Position numbers and translations under genes: made by a program
Notes under the pieces: generated by a model
What the model saw: only the letters and a program-made list of their open reading frames with translations
Told to the model about the DNA's origin: nothing
Databases searched by the model: none
Part shown: positions 12,999-21,800 of the stretch, piece after piece
Numbering within the stretch: position 1 is the stretch's first letter
How the letters are laid out: every line of letters starts with the position of its first letter
Virus record (IMG/VR): IMGVR_UViG_3300037184_000135
Span: 1-27,041 of that record
Length of the DNA stretch: 27,041 nt
Direction: 5' to 3' (one strand)
From: a virus

Positions 12999-15422
12999 TT
13001 AGAAGTCCATTTTAACTACAAAGTTAATTGGCAATTCTGGGGTTATTTTAATCGGCGTGCCGAGTTTGGCAAGTGCAACTAACTCCAAGTTGTTATTATA
13101 CATTCCAATAGTTGTTGCCATTGGAGCCAAGAACGAACCGGTCTTGTCGAATACGGTCAAACGCTCATAGTCCAAAAATCCGCTCTTAATCGTGGGCAGC
13201 GAGAATTTCTGACTCAACCCATTGAGGTAGTCCATAATGTCACTAAATAAACGACGCTTGCACGCTGGCGTAATGTAAGTGGCATAATTCTCTTGGGTCA
13301 ATCGGTGAGAGAAATACTTCCACATAATATTCATGTCCCGAAAATCAATGCGATTGTCTTGGTTCAAGTCCAATATGGTTTGCATTTCCGTATCTGTAGT
13401 TTCCCATCGAAGAAGACTTTCACTCAACAACTGCGGAGTGGTACGACTATTCGTGTTGACTTGATAATAATTAAGAAAACTTATTTCGTCATCCGTCGTC
13501 ACAATGGAAGAACTCCAATCCGTCGAAATGGGAACATCAAGAACAGATGTGTTCTTGTACTGCATATAACTCAAAATCACATCAGCGTCTTGAAAGTCAA
13601 ATACTCCATTTTGATTGATGTCCAGAACTGATGGGATTTGAACTATTGCCGTTGGGTTGGTACTAACGTTAAACTCACCCGGGTCAACGGTGCAAATGAT
13701 TTGTTTCTCGAAAATAGTATGCTGACTCTTGAACTCCAAATCATACTCGTAGGTATAGACATTTGCAGGAGCGTAGAATAATCCATCAAATACAGACCCA
13801 GAAGTCATGATAATAACTTTTCCGTTGCGATAAAATACGTTTCCAATGTGGAAATGGTCACGGAGATTATGCAAGTTATAAATGTACGCCTTCCCCATGA
13901 GGTCATCCATATTAATGTTGTCACTCTGAGTAGTTTGAATGTTAATTTGGCGATTGGAGTCAGATATATACATCGGAGCGCCAACGACCATTGACTGATC
14001 AGCAATGGCTACATCAAATCCATAATCACGGTACGGACTCAGATACTTCTTCTTTTTTTGATAGACATTGGTAATTCCCCATACTCCAGAGCCAGTATCT
14101 TTCTGCAAAAATATAGATTGACCATCTAATAAGGTCTGTAAATCGGCATTGCAATAATGCAACTGGTTCAAAGTTCCTCCGATATAGCAGGAAGTCATTC
14201 CCATCACATCTATTTTAGGAACCCCAGCAACAGCACTTCCACTGAACATGTCAACAGACCATCCCGCCACGTTGTTGTATAGCGTATTTTCATTCCCGTA
14301 AGTTTTGAGAACTTGCATCCATCCCATTGCATTGGAACAACGCTCAAATATGTACACCGACCCCTGTTGATAAAGAGTTGATCCGCTGTACTCATAAAAC
14401 ATGCGGTCATATGGCTCTCCAACAACAACCGCATCCCCATATATTCCTACTGAATGTCCAAACCCATTGTAGGTATTCATAGTGAGGTAATCGAATTGGG
14501 GAATATACTTGGAGTTGAATGTCATTGGCTGAACATTGAAGTCGGGGCAAAAAACATACGACTGGGTCCATACATTGTTTATATACTCAAAATAGTATGC
14601 TGCTGCATTCGCCGGATTTCCACAGCCGACCACTAAACTATAGCTGTGAGGACCATCATATTTGTTCAGTTTCAGACTAAATCCGAACTGTGCCTCGGGA
14701 ACTGCATTGGTCGGAGATATTTTCTGACACAGAGACCACGAATAGTTATTCCCTACGGTCTGATTACGATAGAGATATACAAGTCCACTCGACCCACTAA
14801 AGTTAGGAGCACCTATAGCAATCCAATCTTTATTTATAGAGACTGCCTTTCCGAACGAACCAGCAACTCCATAGTGTTCAAAAACATCGGGGTCATCAAT
14901 GGTAAAAGCGGCAACACTCGAACTATTTGCTGTCCATTCAAGTTGGGCCAAATCATAAACTTGGGCACTTGCCCATGAACTCGTAAGAAAACTACCCGAA
15001 GTCTGGGTCACTTCTGTAAGATAAGGGGACCCGACGACTAAATATTTCTCGTACATATCAAGAGATACTCCAAATCCATTTTCGAGAGAGGACGTATAAA
15101 GGTCTTTATCTATGCAAATGTCGTACCCGGAATAAGAGACGAGCGACGAATTCTCCGCAGATATTGGGGTTGACGAGGAAGGGAAGTTATTGAACTCCGT
15201 TGTAAGTTTAACATCCATTTCTCTCCAAGGTTGATAAAGAGTTCTAACATAGTCGTGGGTATCCTGAGACCTATTGTATCGAAATACATCTATCGAACCT
15301 GTGTGTATTACGCTGGCAGTGAGTTGGTTCCATCGAAAGAAATCGGGATTAGAAACTACAACATAATCGCCATAGGTCGTCACGGCATAACCATAGTTTT
15401 CATTTTTAACATTTACAAACAT
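12999..15422 (-). CDS. Virion protein with FG-GAP-type propeller and dockerin-like motifs (807 aa)
   Basis: The first 530 residues contain repeats of the FG-GAP/integrin-alpha propeller type: GYAVTTYGDYVVVSNPDFF, GFGVSLDMYEKYLVVGSPY, FGKAVSINKDWIAIGAPNFS, FGFSLKLNKYDGP, GFGHSVGIYGDAVVVGEPYD, GWSVDMFSGSAVAGVPK and YGFDVAIADQSMVVGAPM, about seven blades. Residues near 600-625 and 680-703 hold two dockerin-like calcium loops, DINQNGVFDFQDADVILSY and DLNQDNRIDFRDMNIMWKYF, each followed by a helix. The last 51 residues match the C-terminal module of the gene at 16113. No signal peptide, consistent with a virion part. Likely a tail adhesin or baseplate accessory; the calcium sites suggest Ca-dependent folding or binding. 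Start ATG 15422 is 12 bases after the upstream stop. Confidence 0.82.
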   Translation of the reverse strand: MFVNVKNENYGYAVTTYGDYVVVSNPDFFRWNQLTASVIHTGSIDVFRYNRSQDTHDYVRTLYQPWREMDVKLTTEFNNFPSSSTPISAENSSLVSYSGYDICIDKDLYTSSLENGFGVSLDMYEKYLVVGSPYLTEVTQTSGSFLTSSWASAQVYDLAQLEWTANSSSVAAFTIDDPDVFEHYGVAGSFGKAVSINKDWIAIGAPNFSGSSGLVYLYRNQTVGNNYSWSLCQKISPTNAVPEAQFGFSLKLNKYDGPHSYSLVVGCGNPANAAAYYFEYINNVWTQSYVFCPDFNVQPMTFNSKYIPQFDYLTMNTYNGFGHSVGIYGDAVVVGEPYDRMFYEYSGSTLYQQGSVYIFERCSNAMGWMQVLKTYGNENTLYNNVAGWSVDMFSGSAVAGVPKIDVMGMTSCYIGGTLNQLHYCNADLQTLLDGQSIFLQKDTGSGVWGITNVYQKKKKYLSPYRDYGFDVAIADQSMVVGAPMYISDSNRQINIQTTQSDNINMDDLMGKAYIYNLHNLRDHFHIGNVFYRNGKVIIMTSGSVFDGLFYAPANVYTYEYDLEFKSQHTIFEKQIICTVDPGEFNVSTNPTAIVQIPSVLDINQNGVFDFQDADVILSYMQYKNTSVLDVPISTDWSSSIVTTDDEISFLNYYQVNTNSRTTPQLLSESLLRWETTDTEMQTILDLNQDNRIDFRDMNIMWKYFSHRLTQENYATYITPACKRRLFSDIMDYLNGLSQKFSLPTIKSGFLDYERLTVFDKTGSFLAPMATTIGMYNNNLELVALAKLGTPIKITPELPINFVVKMDF

Positions 15423-15434
15423 ATTGGCGTTCGT

Positions 15435-16094
15435 CTAATCGGGTGGACTTTCGTAAATGGGACAAGTATAAGACGCTGACCCCGTTAACACTGAGTTTCC
15501 AATGGAACGTACTTCTTGAACCTTTGAGAAAAGATTGGTCCCCGCATTGAGATTGCCATTAGAATCATCTCGAACGTCCACGTTGTCATCAAATGATGTA
15601 TCCTCGAATTGAACACTTCCGGGGGAAATTTTATCACCCATGGCGAATCTCGGGATGGTAAACATTCTAAACTTGTCAGCCAAGTACAAGTTTGTCTTAT
15701 CCCTTGGGAAGTCAACATTTTCCATTCCGAAGATTTTGGTCGGATTGCGATAGTTGTTATAGAAAGCCCGATACGTCTGGTTGTAAAGAAGAGTCTTATA
15801 CGTACCGGTATTCAGGTTTTTTTCTGATGTATTAGGGTCAAATCGGGAATTGCTTCCACTCAGACCCTCTTCGTAAACCGCCATATCTTCCGTCTGTTGT
15901 TCCAAGGCTATGTTGCAATCACGATTTAGTAGGGGAGTGCCTGTGATGTAGTCAATATAATCAAGAGCAATAGATGTTTCGGAATCTTGTTCCAATACTA
16001 TTTGATCTGGGTTCTGTACGTTAAACAATTCCCACGCCTTTGTGGCACGAAAAGGCGATGTCGTTACATCGGTCTTTTTAATTTGCTTAAGCAT
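15435..16094 (-). CDS. Putative virion structural protein (219 aa)
   Basis: Not recognised. It begins MLKQIKKTDVTTSPFRATKA, a positively charged N-terminus, then is acidic and rich in Asn, Asp and Thr (SNSRFDPNTSEKNLNTGTY, FEDTSFDDNVDVRDDSNGN). It has no membrane segment and no clear catalytic motif. The C-terminus ends in TGSASYTCPIYESPPD, with the T-G-S tripeptide that recurs throughout the neighbouring structural proteins. The gene lies 18 bases downstream of the 385-residue structural gene and 12 bases upstream of the propeller-protein gene, so it is probably co-transcribed with them. A tail connector or adaptor role is inference from context. Confidence 0.72.
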   Translation of the reverse strand: MLKQIKKTDVTTSPFRATKAWELFNVQNPDQIVLEQDSETSIALDYIDYITGTPLLNRDCNIALEQQTEDMAVYEEGLSGSNSRFDPNTSEKNLNTGTYKTLLYNQTYRAFYNNYRNPTKIFGMENVDFPRDKTNLYLADKFRMFTIPRFAMGDKISPGSVQFEDTSFDDNVDVRDDSNGNLNAGTNLFSKVQEVRSIGNSVLTGSASYTCPIYESPPD

Positions 16095-16112
16095 ACTGTC
16101 ATGACATCTCTA

Positions 16113-17270
16113 TTAAAAATCCAACCGTACCTTGATCAGGAGTTCTTCGTCAAATGACTTAACGGCTGGTCGGCTTAGTTTAGCAACGGCTACGAGGTTA
16201 TTTCCATCATCGTACAATCCGACTGTCGTAATGTAAGTCCTCGGGTCAGTAATGAAATCTGCATTGTAAATTTGACCTTTCGGGAAACTGGGATCGGTTC
16301 CATCGTACACGTAGGTCGGGTTATTGCTGTAATTGAAATCCCGATTCATTACACGAACAAAGTAGTGACGAGCAGGAACGTATTCCGACTTACGGACATT
16401 CATAAACAGACCCGAACACATATTCATGGACTCAAATAAGGTCTTGTGAAGATATGTGTACTCAACATTTCCAGGTAGAGAACCTGAGATGTACGGCCAT
16501 GAACCATCGGGGCACGGTCCAAATGTTCCCGGTCCAGCGCCCGAACCACTGGTAATTCCAAGTTTATTAGCCAAAAGAGAAGCATTGAGCACAACAATTC
16601 CCACTTGCGGGTAGAAAAGTCCGAGACCTTCGTAGGTTGGACTTCCAAAAGGATTAGTCAAACTTCCAGTGACAAGTTGATAGACGTACTGATTCTGGTT
16701 CGAGTAAATAGAATCATCAATAAGAGTTATAGTACCGTTTGGTCCACCAAAATTAAGTTGGAGCAATCCCTCGTCAACTCGGTCCTTCATTTTGTAAGCA
16801 GAAAAGTTGATAGCCCAAATGTCTTGAGCAATAGTTGTTCGGCTTGCGCTTTGCATGGAAAACATTCCATTAGAAGTAGCATTCACATCGGAGTTGGAAA
16901 GCAGAATGTTCTTGTACTGAGTATAAACAGCTTTCGTCGGAGAAGTTTCTATACTTGCAGATTCCGTAGTAAATGACCCACTGCCAAGGTCTCCGTAGAA
17001 ATTTCCATACGCAATGGAGAAATAAGGGTCGTAGTTGACGTAAGAGGACTGGTCGGGGAACACATTCAAGTAATACATCGTATAGCGAACATCATAGTAT
17101 GACGTTCCATACGAAGGCGACGGTGTGCCCGAGCCAGTGATACGCCAAAAATCATCGGTAAAATTTCCTTGGTCCCAGTTAGGGGCACCATTAGGCCAGA
17201 ACCCACTTGCGACACGAGTAATACGACCAGCTACGATGTCTTGGTTTGGATCGAATGTGTTAAATATCAT
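16113..17270 (-). CDS. Virion structural protein with shared C-terminal module (385 aa)
   Basis: The N-terminus reads MIFNTFDPNQDIVAGRITRV, followed by Tyr/Asp/Gly-rich segments (WPNGAPNWDQGNFTDDFWRI, then PSYGTSYYDVRYTMYYLNV). The centre contains a Gly/Pro linker (GSGAGPGTFGPCPDGSWPY). The C-terminal 90 residues (SEYVPARHYFVRVMNRDFNY onward) look like a compact domain ending in ITTVGLYDDGNNLVAVAKL and VRLDF; this end is related to the end of the 807-residue protein. I recall this type of ending from structural proteins of large myophages but cannot name it. Start ATG 17270 lacks a strong Shine-Dalgarno (GTAAGAAT). Probably a baseplate or tail-fibre-attachment component. Confidence 0.75.
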   Translation of the reverse strand: MIFNTFDPNQDIVAGRITRVASGFWPNGAPNWDQGNFTDDFWRITGSGTPSPSYGTSYYDVRYTMYYLNVFPDQSSYVNYDPYFSIAYGNFYGDLGSGSFTTESASIETSPTKAVYTQYKNILLSNSDVNATSNGMFSMQSASRTTIAQDIWAINFSAYKMKDRVDEGLLQLNFGGPNGTITLIDDSIYSNQNQYVYQLVTGSLTNPFGSPTYEGLGLFYPQVGIVVLNASLLANKLGITSGSGAGPGTFGPCPDGSWPYISGSLPGNVEYTYLHKTLFESMNMCSGLFMNVRKSEYVPARHYFVRVMNRDFNYSNNPTYVYDGTDPSFPKGQIYNADFITDPRTYITTVGLYDDGNNLVAVAKLSRPAVKSFDEELLIKVRLDF

Positions 17271-17293
17271 ATTCTTACAATGTTATTGGTGAT

Positions 17294-17947
17294 TTAGGTT
17301 TGAGAAGATGTCGAAGAAGGAACCGTGACTGTAACTTCAATTGAAGTGCTACCACCGGATTCATTTCCTATGATGGTTAAATTGGTTGTAGTTGTCATAG
17401 TCAGCCCGCTATTTGGAATAAACCGAAACGAACTTCCGACAACGACTTGGGCGCTTGCGATGTTGATGTCACCAGCAAAGGTTGGTACTGTGTTGGAAAC
17501 AGAGTTGACAGCATTAGTCTGCTGCACAATAAGAATACCAACGTTCTTATTGCCGAGGATTGCCGTATATCCCGATTGCAAATTGTAAGCAGGGTTGGTG
17601 GAGGGGCTGATAATAATGTCGCCCGTGTAATCCTTTGTTATAAGAATCTTGTCTTGGGCAATAGTAATCACCGGAATGGATGTAACTCCCTGATTCAGGG
17701 TTACCAGTTTGTACTTCATTACTTGAGTCTCATCCGTCAATGGCTCGAAAACGGGGGTGTTACGCAAAGCAATATCGTAAAAGGCACTCCCTTGCGGGTG
17801 ATTTGGCTGATACAGCGTGTAATCAATTTCATCATCTGCCAGAGCAAAACTGGTTATGTTTAGGTTGCCGTTCTGAGCCAAAAGCTGACGACCTTTTTGG
17901 GTTAGAATTGCATCGACGGTTATAGTTTGTGAATCAATATATGCCAT
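17294..17947 (-). CDS. Putative virion structural protein (217 aa)
   Basis: The N-terminal 60 residues (AYIDSQTITVDAILTQKGRQ, then LLAQNGNLNITSFALADDEI) form a pattern I have seen in structural proteins of large myophages but to which no firm function can be given. The rest alternates beta-strands, with IVQQTN and VVVGSSFRFIP segments, and ends in a Ser/Thr-rich tail (VTVTVPSSTSSQT). No Cys and no membrane helix. Upstream of ATG 17947 are a CTTATAG variant of the late box at 17972-17980 and only a weak A-rich ribosome site (AAAAGAAT). A tail or baseplate role is inferred from neighbours. Confidence 0.75.
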   Translation of the reverse strand: MAYIDSQTITVDAILTQKGRQLLAQNGNLNITSFALADDEIDYTLYQPNHPQGSAFYDIALRNTPVFEPLTDETQVMKYKLVTLNQGVTSIPVITIAQDKILITKDYTGDIIISPSTNPAYNLQSGYTAILGNKNVGILIVQQTNAVNSVSNTVPTFAGDINIASAQVVVGSSFRFIPNSGLTMTTTTNLTIIGNESGGSTSIEVTVTVPSSTSSQT

Positions 17948-17971
17948 ATTCTTTTATAAAGTGTTACTCAT

Positions 17972-17980
17972 CTATAAGTA
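17972..17980 (-). promoter_or_regulatory. TACTTATAG, variant of the late box
   Basis: The sense strand reads TACTTATAGA, one change from TATTTATAGA. It lies in the 51-base gap between the stop at 17999 and ATG 17947, 24 bases before the start, which is comparable with the other boxes. It may drive the 217-residue gene and those downstream. Confidence 0.35.
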
Positions 17981-17998
17981 TTAGCGAACCAATGATTT

Positions 17999-18832
17999 TC
18001 AGTGGTAAATTACATTGTCCGACTTGATAAGGTCAATGTTCGTAACAATAGTTGTTTGAACGGGGTCACTTCCGTCACTCAATCCCGTTGGTCCGATGGT
18101 TGTACCTGAGGTTTGCATTCCTTTTCGATAAGACCCCGAAGTAACAGTCCTTCCCGAAAGTCCATAAGTTGTAAATCTTTCCAAAGCAAAGTACCCCCGC
18201 TTATGAGTGTAATGATTTCTCGGGTATCCACGAACAATCTCAAAGTACGTTCCGTCATCCCTATACACAGGAGTTTGCATCCATATCGAGTACTGCTGCG
18301 GTGTCATTATGCCGTATGAAGGGGGAATAAAACTCGGATTATATCCCGCATCATTTCCATAGACTGCACGGCGACGGAAAGAGCTTGCGAGTGGGTTATA
18401 GCGCAACGTGTAATTGTTAAAAATCGAATTTGGACTATTTTTCCAAGTGTTGGGATAATGCATAAACGATGCCGTACCATTAACATCCCCCACCCAATCG
18501 GAATTTTCTGAGGGCGTAAAGTCCACCGTGAAAGTAGTATAAACGCTGTTTAGGAAGAACGTATCGCTAACAATCACATAGTCGTACAAATAGATGGAGT
18601 TTGTCGAGTAAACGTTTGCCTTTGGACTATCAGGTACTATGTAACTGGACGTAGTTGTGAGAAGACGGACGGAACTGCTATGAATTGCAATCTCCGAAGG
18701 ATTGTCCGAACGAATATATGACCCCGACTTGGCATAAATTGTGTACTTTTGCCATCGCTTAAGCATGAACTCCGACCTCCCATAAATTGGATGTGGTTCT
18801 CGGAACATGTTGAAAAAGATTTCTCCGTTCAT
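17999..18832 (-). CDS. Putative virion structural protein (277 aa)
   Basis: Not assignable. It starts MNGEIFFNMFREPHPIYGRS and is Tyr/Ser/Pro-rich with aromatic, fibre-like strands. Near the C-terminus is a Gly/Thr/Ser segment, VTSGSYRKGMQTSGTTIGPT, then GLSDGSDPVQTTIVTNIDLI, which looks like a conserved module of large-phage structural proteins. The start lies 3 bases after the stop of the 1789-residue gene, so translation is probably coupled; no Shine-Dalgarno is visible. A tail or baseplate accessory protein is the best guess. Confidence 0.75.
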   Translation of the reverse strand: MNGEIFFNMFREPHPIYGRSEFMLKRWQKYTIYAKSGSYIRSDNPSEIAIHSSSVRLLTTTSSYIVPDSPKANVYSTNSIYLYDYVIVSDTFFLNSVYTTFTVDFTPSENSDWVGDVNGTASFMHYPNTWKNSPNSIFNNYTLRYNPLASSFRRRAVYGNDAGYNPSFIPPSYGIMTPQQYSIWMQTPVYRDDGTYFEIVRGYPRNHYTHKRGYFALERFTTYGLSGRTVTSGSYRKGMQTSGTTIGPTGLSDGSDPVQTTIVTNIDLIKSDNVIYH

Positions 18833-18835
18833 ATG

Positions 18836-21800
18836 TTAGAATGGGCATGTCAGATTTACCGTGTACGTCGTTCCGGGTATCGGGGCATGTACCTCAATCC
18901 TGAACACCTTATCCGAAGTTGGAGTGCTATGAATAGCCCCGCCACCAAAGAATTCGTTCTCATTGAAACTAATTAACATAGTCTTGAGGTTTCCAACAAT
19001 AGATTGTGGGGGTTCTCCTTTTGTCGCCAAGGCACTCGCCAATTGAGCCTGCGTGATAGCGTTATTAACCCCTTGGTATCCCGTATCTCCGATATTCCAT
19101 TTATCATAAATAGTGTTACCCGAATTAAACAATACAGTGTGCTGAGCAATATTGTCCCCGGGATAGTAACACACAATTCTAATCGGATAATTATTCGTCC
19201 ACGTCAATATTAGGTCATCATCAGACTTGCTTCCCAGGAAATTCACTCCAAACACACACGGATATGGGATTCCATTAACATCGGTGTACTGCGTAATGGT
19301 CGAATTACACGAATATGTTGCCGGTGTTAAAGGACCCATGACTAAAGTCGGCAAGGAGGTTGGGCAACTCATCGTAAAACTGCAAGTCGTATTGAACGGG
19401 TTGAATACCTGAACCGTTGTCGTGAAGAATGGGGTATTCTTAGTAAAGTAAATAGTTCCATCGCCACCCGGGGCAAAAACTATGTTACCAATTGATGCCG
19501 ACAAGTACGTCGGGTTAGGATTAGGTCCGTATGGCAGCATAGCATTATTAATGTTATCAACCTCCGTTTGACTTGGTGAATTTGGACATAACCATTGTGT
19601 ATCCAACTGCGTAACATTATTGATGCTTACCACGTATCGGGAGGCACTCTGAGATACATTATAGCTGAACGTTACTGGCGTCTGGAGGTTTCCAAGCGAG
19701 TAAACAAACTGTTGTGTGAACGGTTTATATCCCATGATTCCCCCCCCAACCTCTTGAAGATATGGGCCATTGCAAGCATTTGCTATAACTGGTGCGCTAA
19801 CACTAATATAACTATTGCTTATGTATTGCGCTGCATAGGTATTGCCTTCAACATTTGTAGAGGCTACCAGACCCACCGTATAGATGCCCGGGTCTGAATA
19901 TAACTGAGTTGGATTAACCAGAGTACTGGTCGCAAACCCGAAGTCCCAAGCATAAGTAGAAGCGTTTGTGCTAAGGTTGCTAAACCCGACATTCATCGGG
20001 GCGGACCCATTCTTTGGATTAGCATCAAAGTTGGCAGACATATTGTACGCACTAACGCTGACATAATTAGTTTGGGTCTGGTGAAAACTAAACGCCCCAT
20101 AGTATCCTGTCAATGTTACAGTGTAAATGCCAGGGTTTTGATAGACATGCTCTGGGTTTGCTTGCCCACTGGAATTATCTTCGGCGGGCGTATATATCGA
20201 AGAGCCATCTCCAAAATCCCATACGTATGTTCCTATTCCAAAAGAGTTGTTGACAAACTTAACCGTTAACGGTGCATATCCATTGATCGGGAAAGAAGGA
20301 ATGCGATCTGGCATGTAGGCAGTGAAATCAATTGTGCGTGGAGGAACCCCCGCAGCAAAATGACCCATTTCAAATGAGTCGGTTAGGTCTCGAATGTAGT
20401 TCCCGCCGTAGTTAACAGGGTAAACTCGGGTTGGGTCCGAAAGGTATTTCAAGTTCAAATCCAAAGATCGAGATGAGATAAGTGATGCCGAAACGACACA
20501 CAATGATGCACTATCAAACGCATAGTGATTCATCGAAGCATCTTGAGCATAATCCATAGAACTCGTCACAACTTTCAATTGATATTTGGGTCGTTCCAAA
20601 ATGGTTGGTTCAATTACAACTCCGATTATCGCATTCGTTCTGGCGGGAATAACGTTTTTAATGGCATCAAACACCGAACGATTGAAATATAACTTGTAAG
20701 TTATCAGCAATTCATTGAATAGAGTGCGACTGCCACTGTACTGATTTTTGTATTCGGAGTATTCCTTTCGGAAAAGTCGCATCGAGTCATAACTCGATGA
20801 GAACTCATAGCTGGGGTCTCCGATAGCATTCATGAAATCAAAGTTACCGAAGTAACGAACAATGTCACGGTTCTTGAAGTCCTGCGGATCAACATAGAAC
20901 CCCACTTGATTAGAGTCGGGCGCTGTGGCGTTCGGGTCAACATAAGTTGAACGGTCCAAATTGTCGAGTCGAGCCTCTACGGATTGTGATATGAAGCGTG
21001 TCTTCTCATTGCAAAATTTATTTGGTCCATACTTGGAAATGCCCCAAGTACTTGGGTAATCGAGAACTTTAAATTGATATGGATATACCGGTTGTGAAAC
21101 TGGTCCACATGGTCCATCAACAATCTTCATTGACCCCGACCATGCCATTGAACTTACAATACAATCAACATCCGCATTCGGTTCAGCATAAAGAGTGTTG
21201 AGTTTTACAGAAGATGATATAGCGAAATAAGGATTTCCATTCGTCCATCTCCCCCGTTCAAGCTGGTTGAACGGGTAATCCGTATGCATACGAAAATACA
21301 ACGATTCATAAGGAATTGAACCGGTTCCACGGAAAGCATAGGCGCTGAAATTGTTGGTATAATCCTCTACGTTAGCATCGGGAACGGGGTCTCTCCATGC
21401 TTGGAATTTGTCGAAGCAACCCGTGTATCCCTGACCATTCAGATCGGCAAACCACCCTCCAATTTTGAGTCTTCCACCCTGTCCAAAACGAATGTTTGTA
21501 TCCGAGTCATAGCATATTGCACTTGAAGATAAATTAACAACTTGATTTCCAAACTCGTTTCTCTTCACGTATAAATCGTACTCAGCAGGAACAGCATCGT
21601 AGTTTGGTGTGTACTCAAACCCGGGGTCGGGGTAGTTGTGACGAAGCATTACGCTATAGATATTTCCATCAAAAAGTGGAAACTCTTGACTATACATTTT
21701 TAATGATTCTTGCCCCTTGTATCCAATACGGAAGAAAATTTTTCCAGCATCCTTCTTAGGAATTCGGACAAACCCAACTGCCCATTCTCCCGAACCACTT

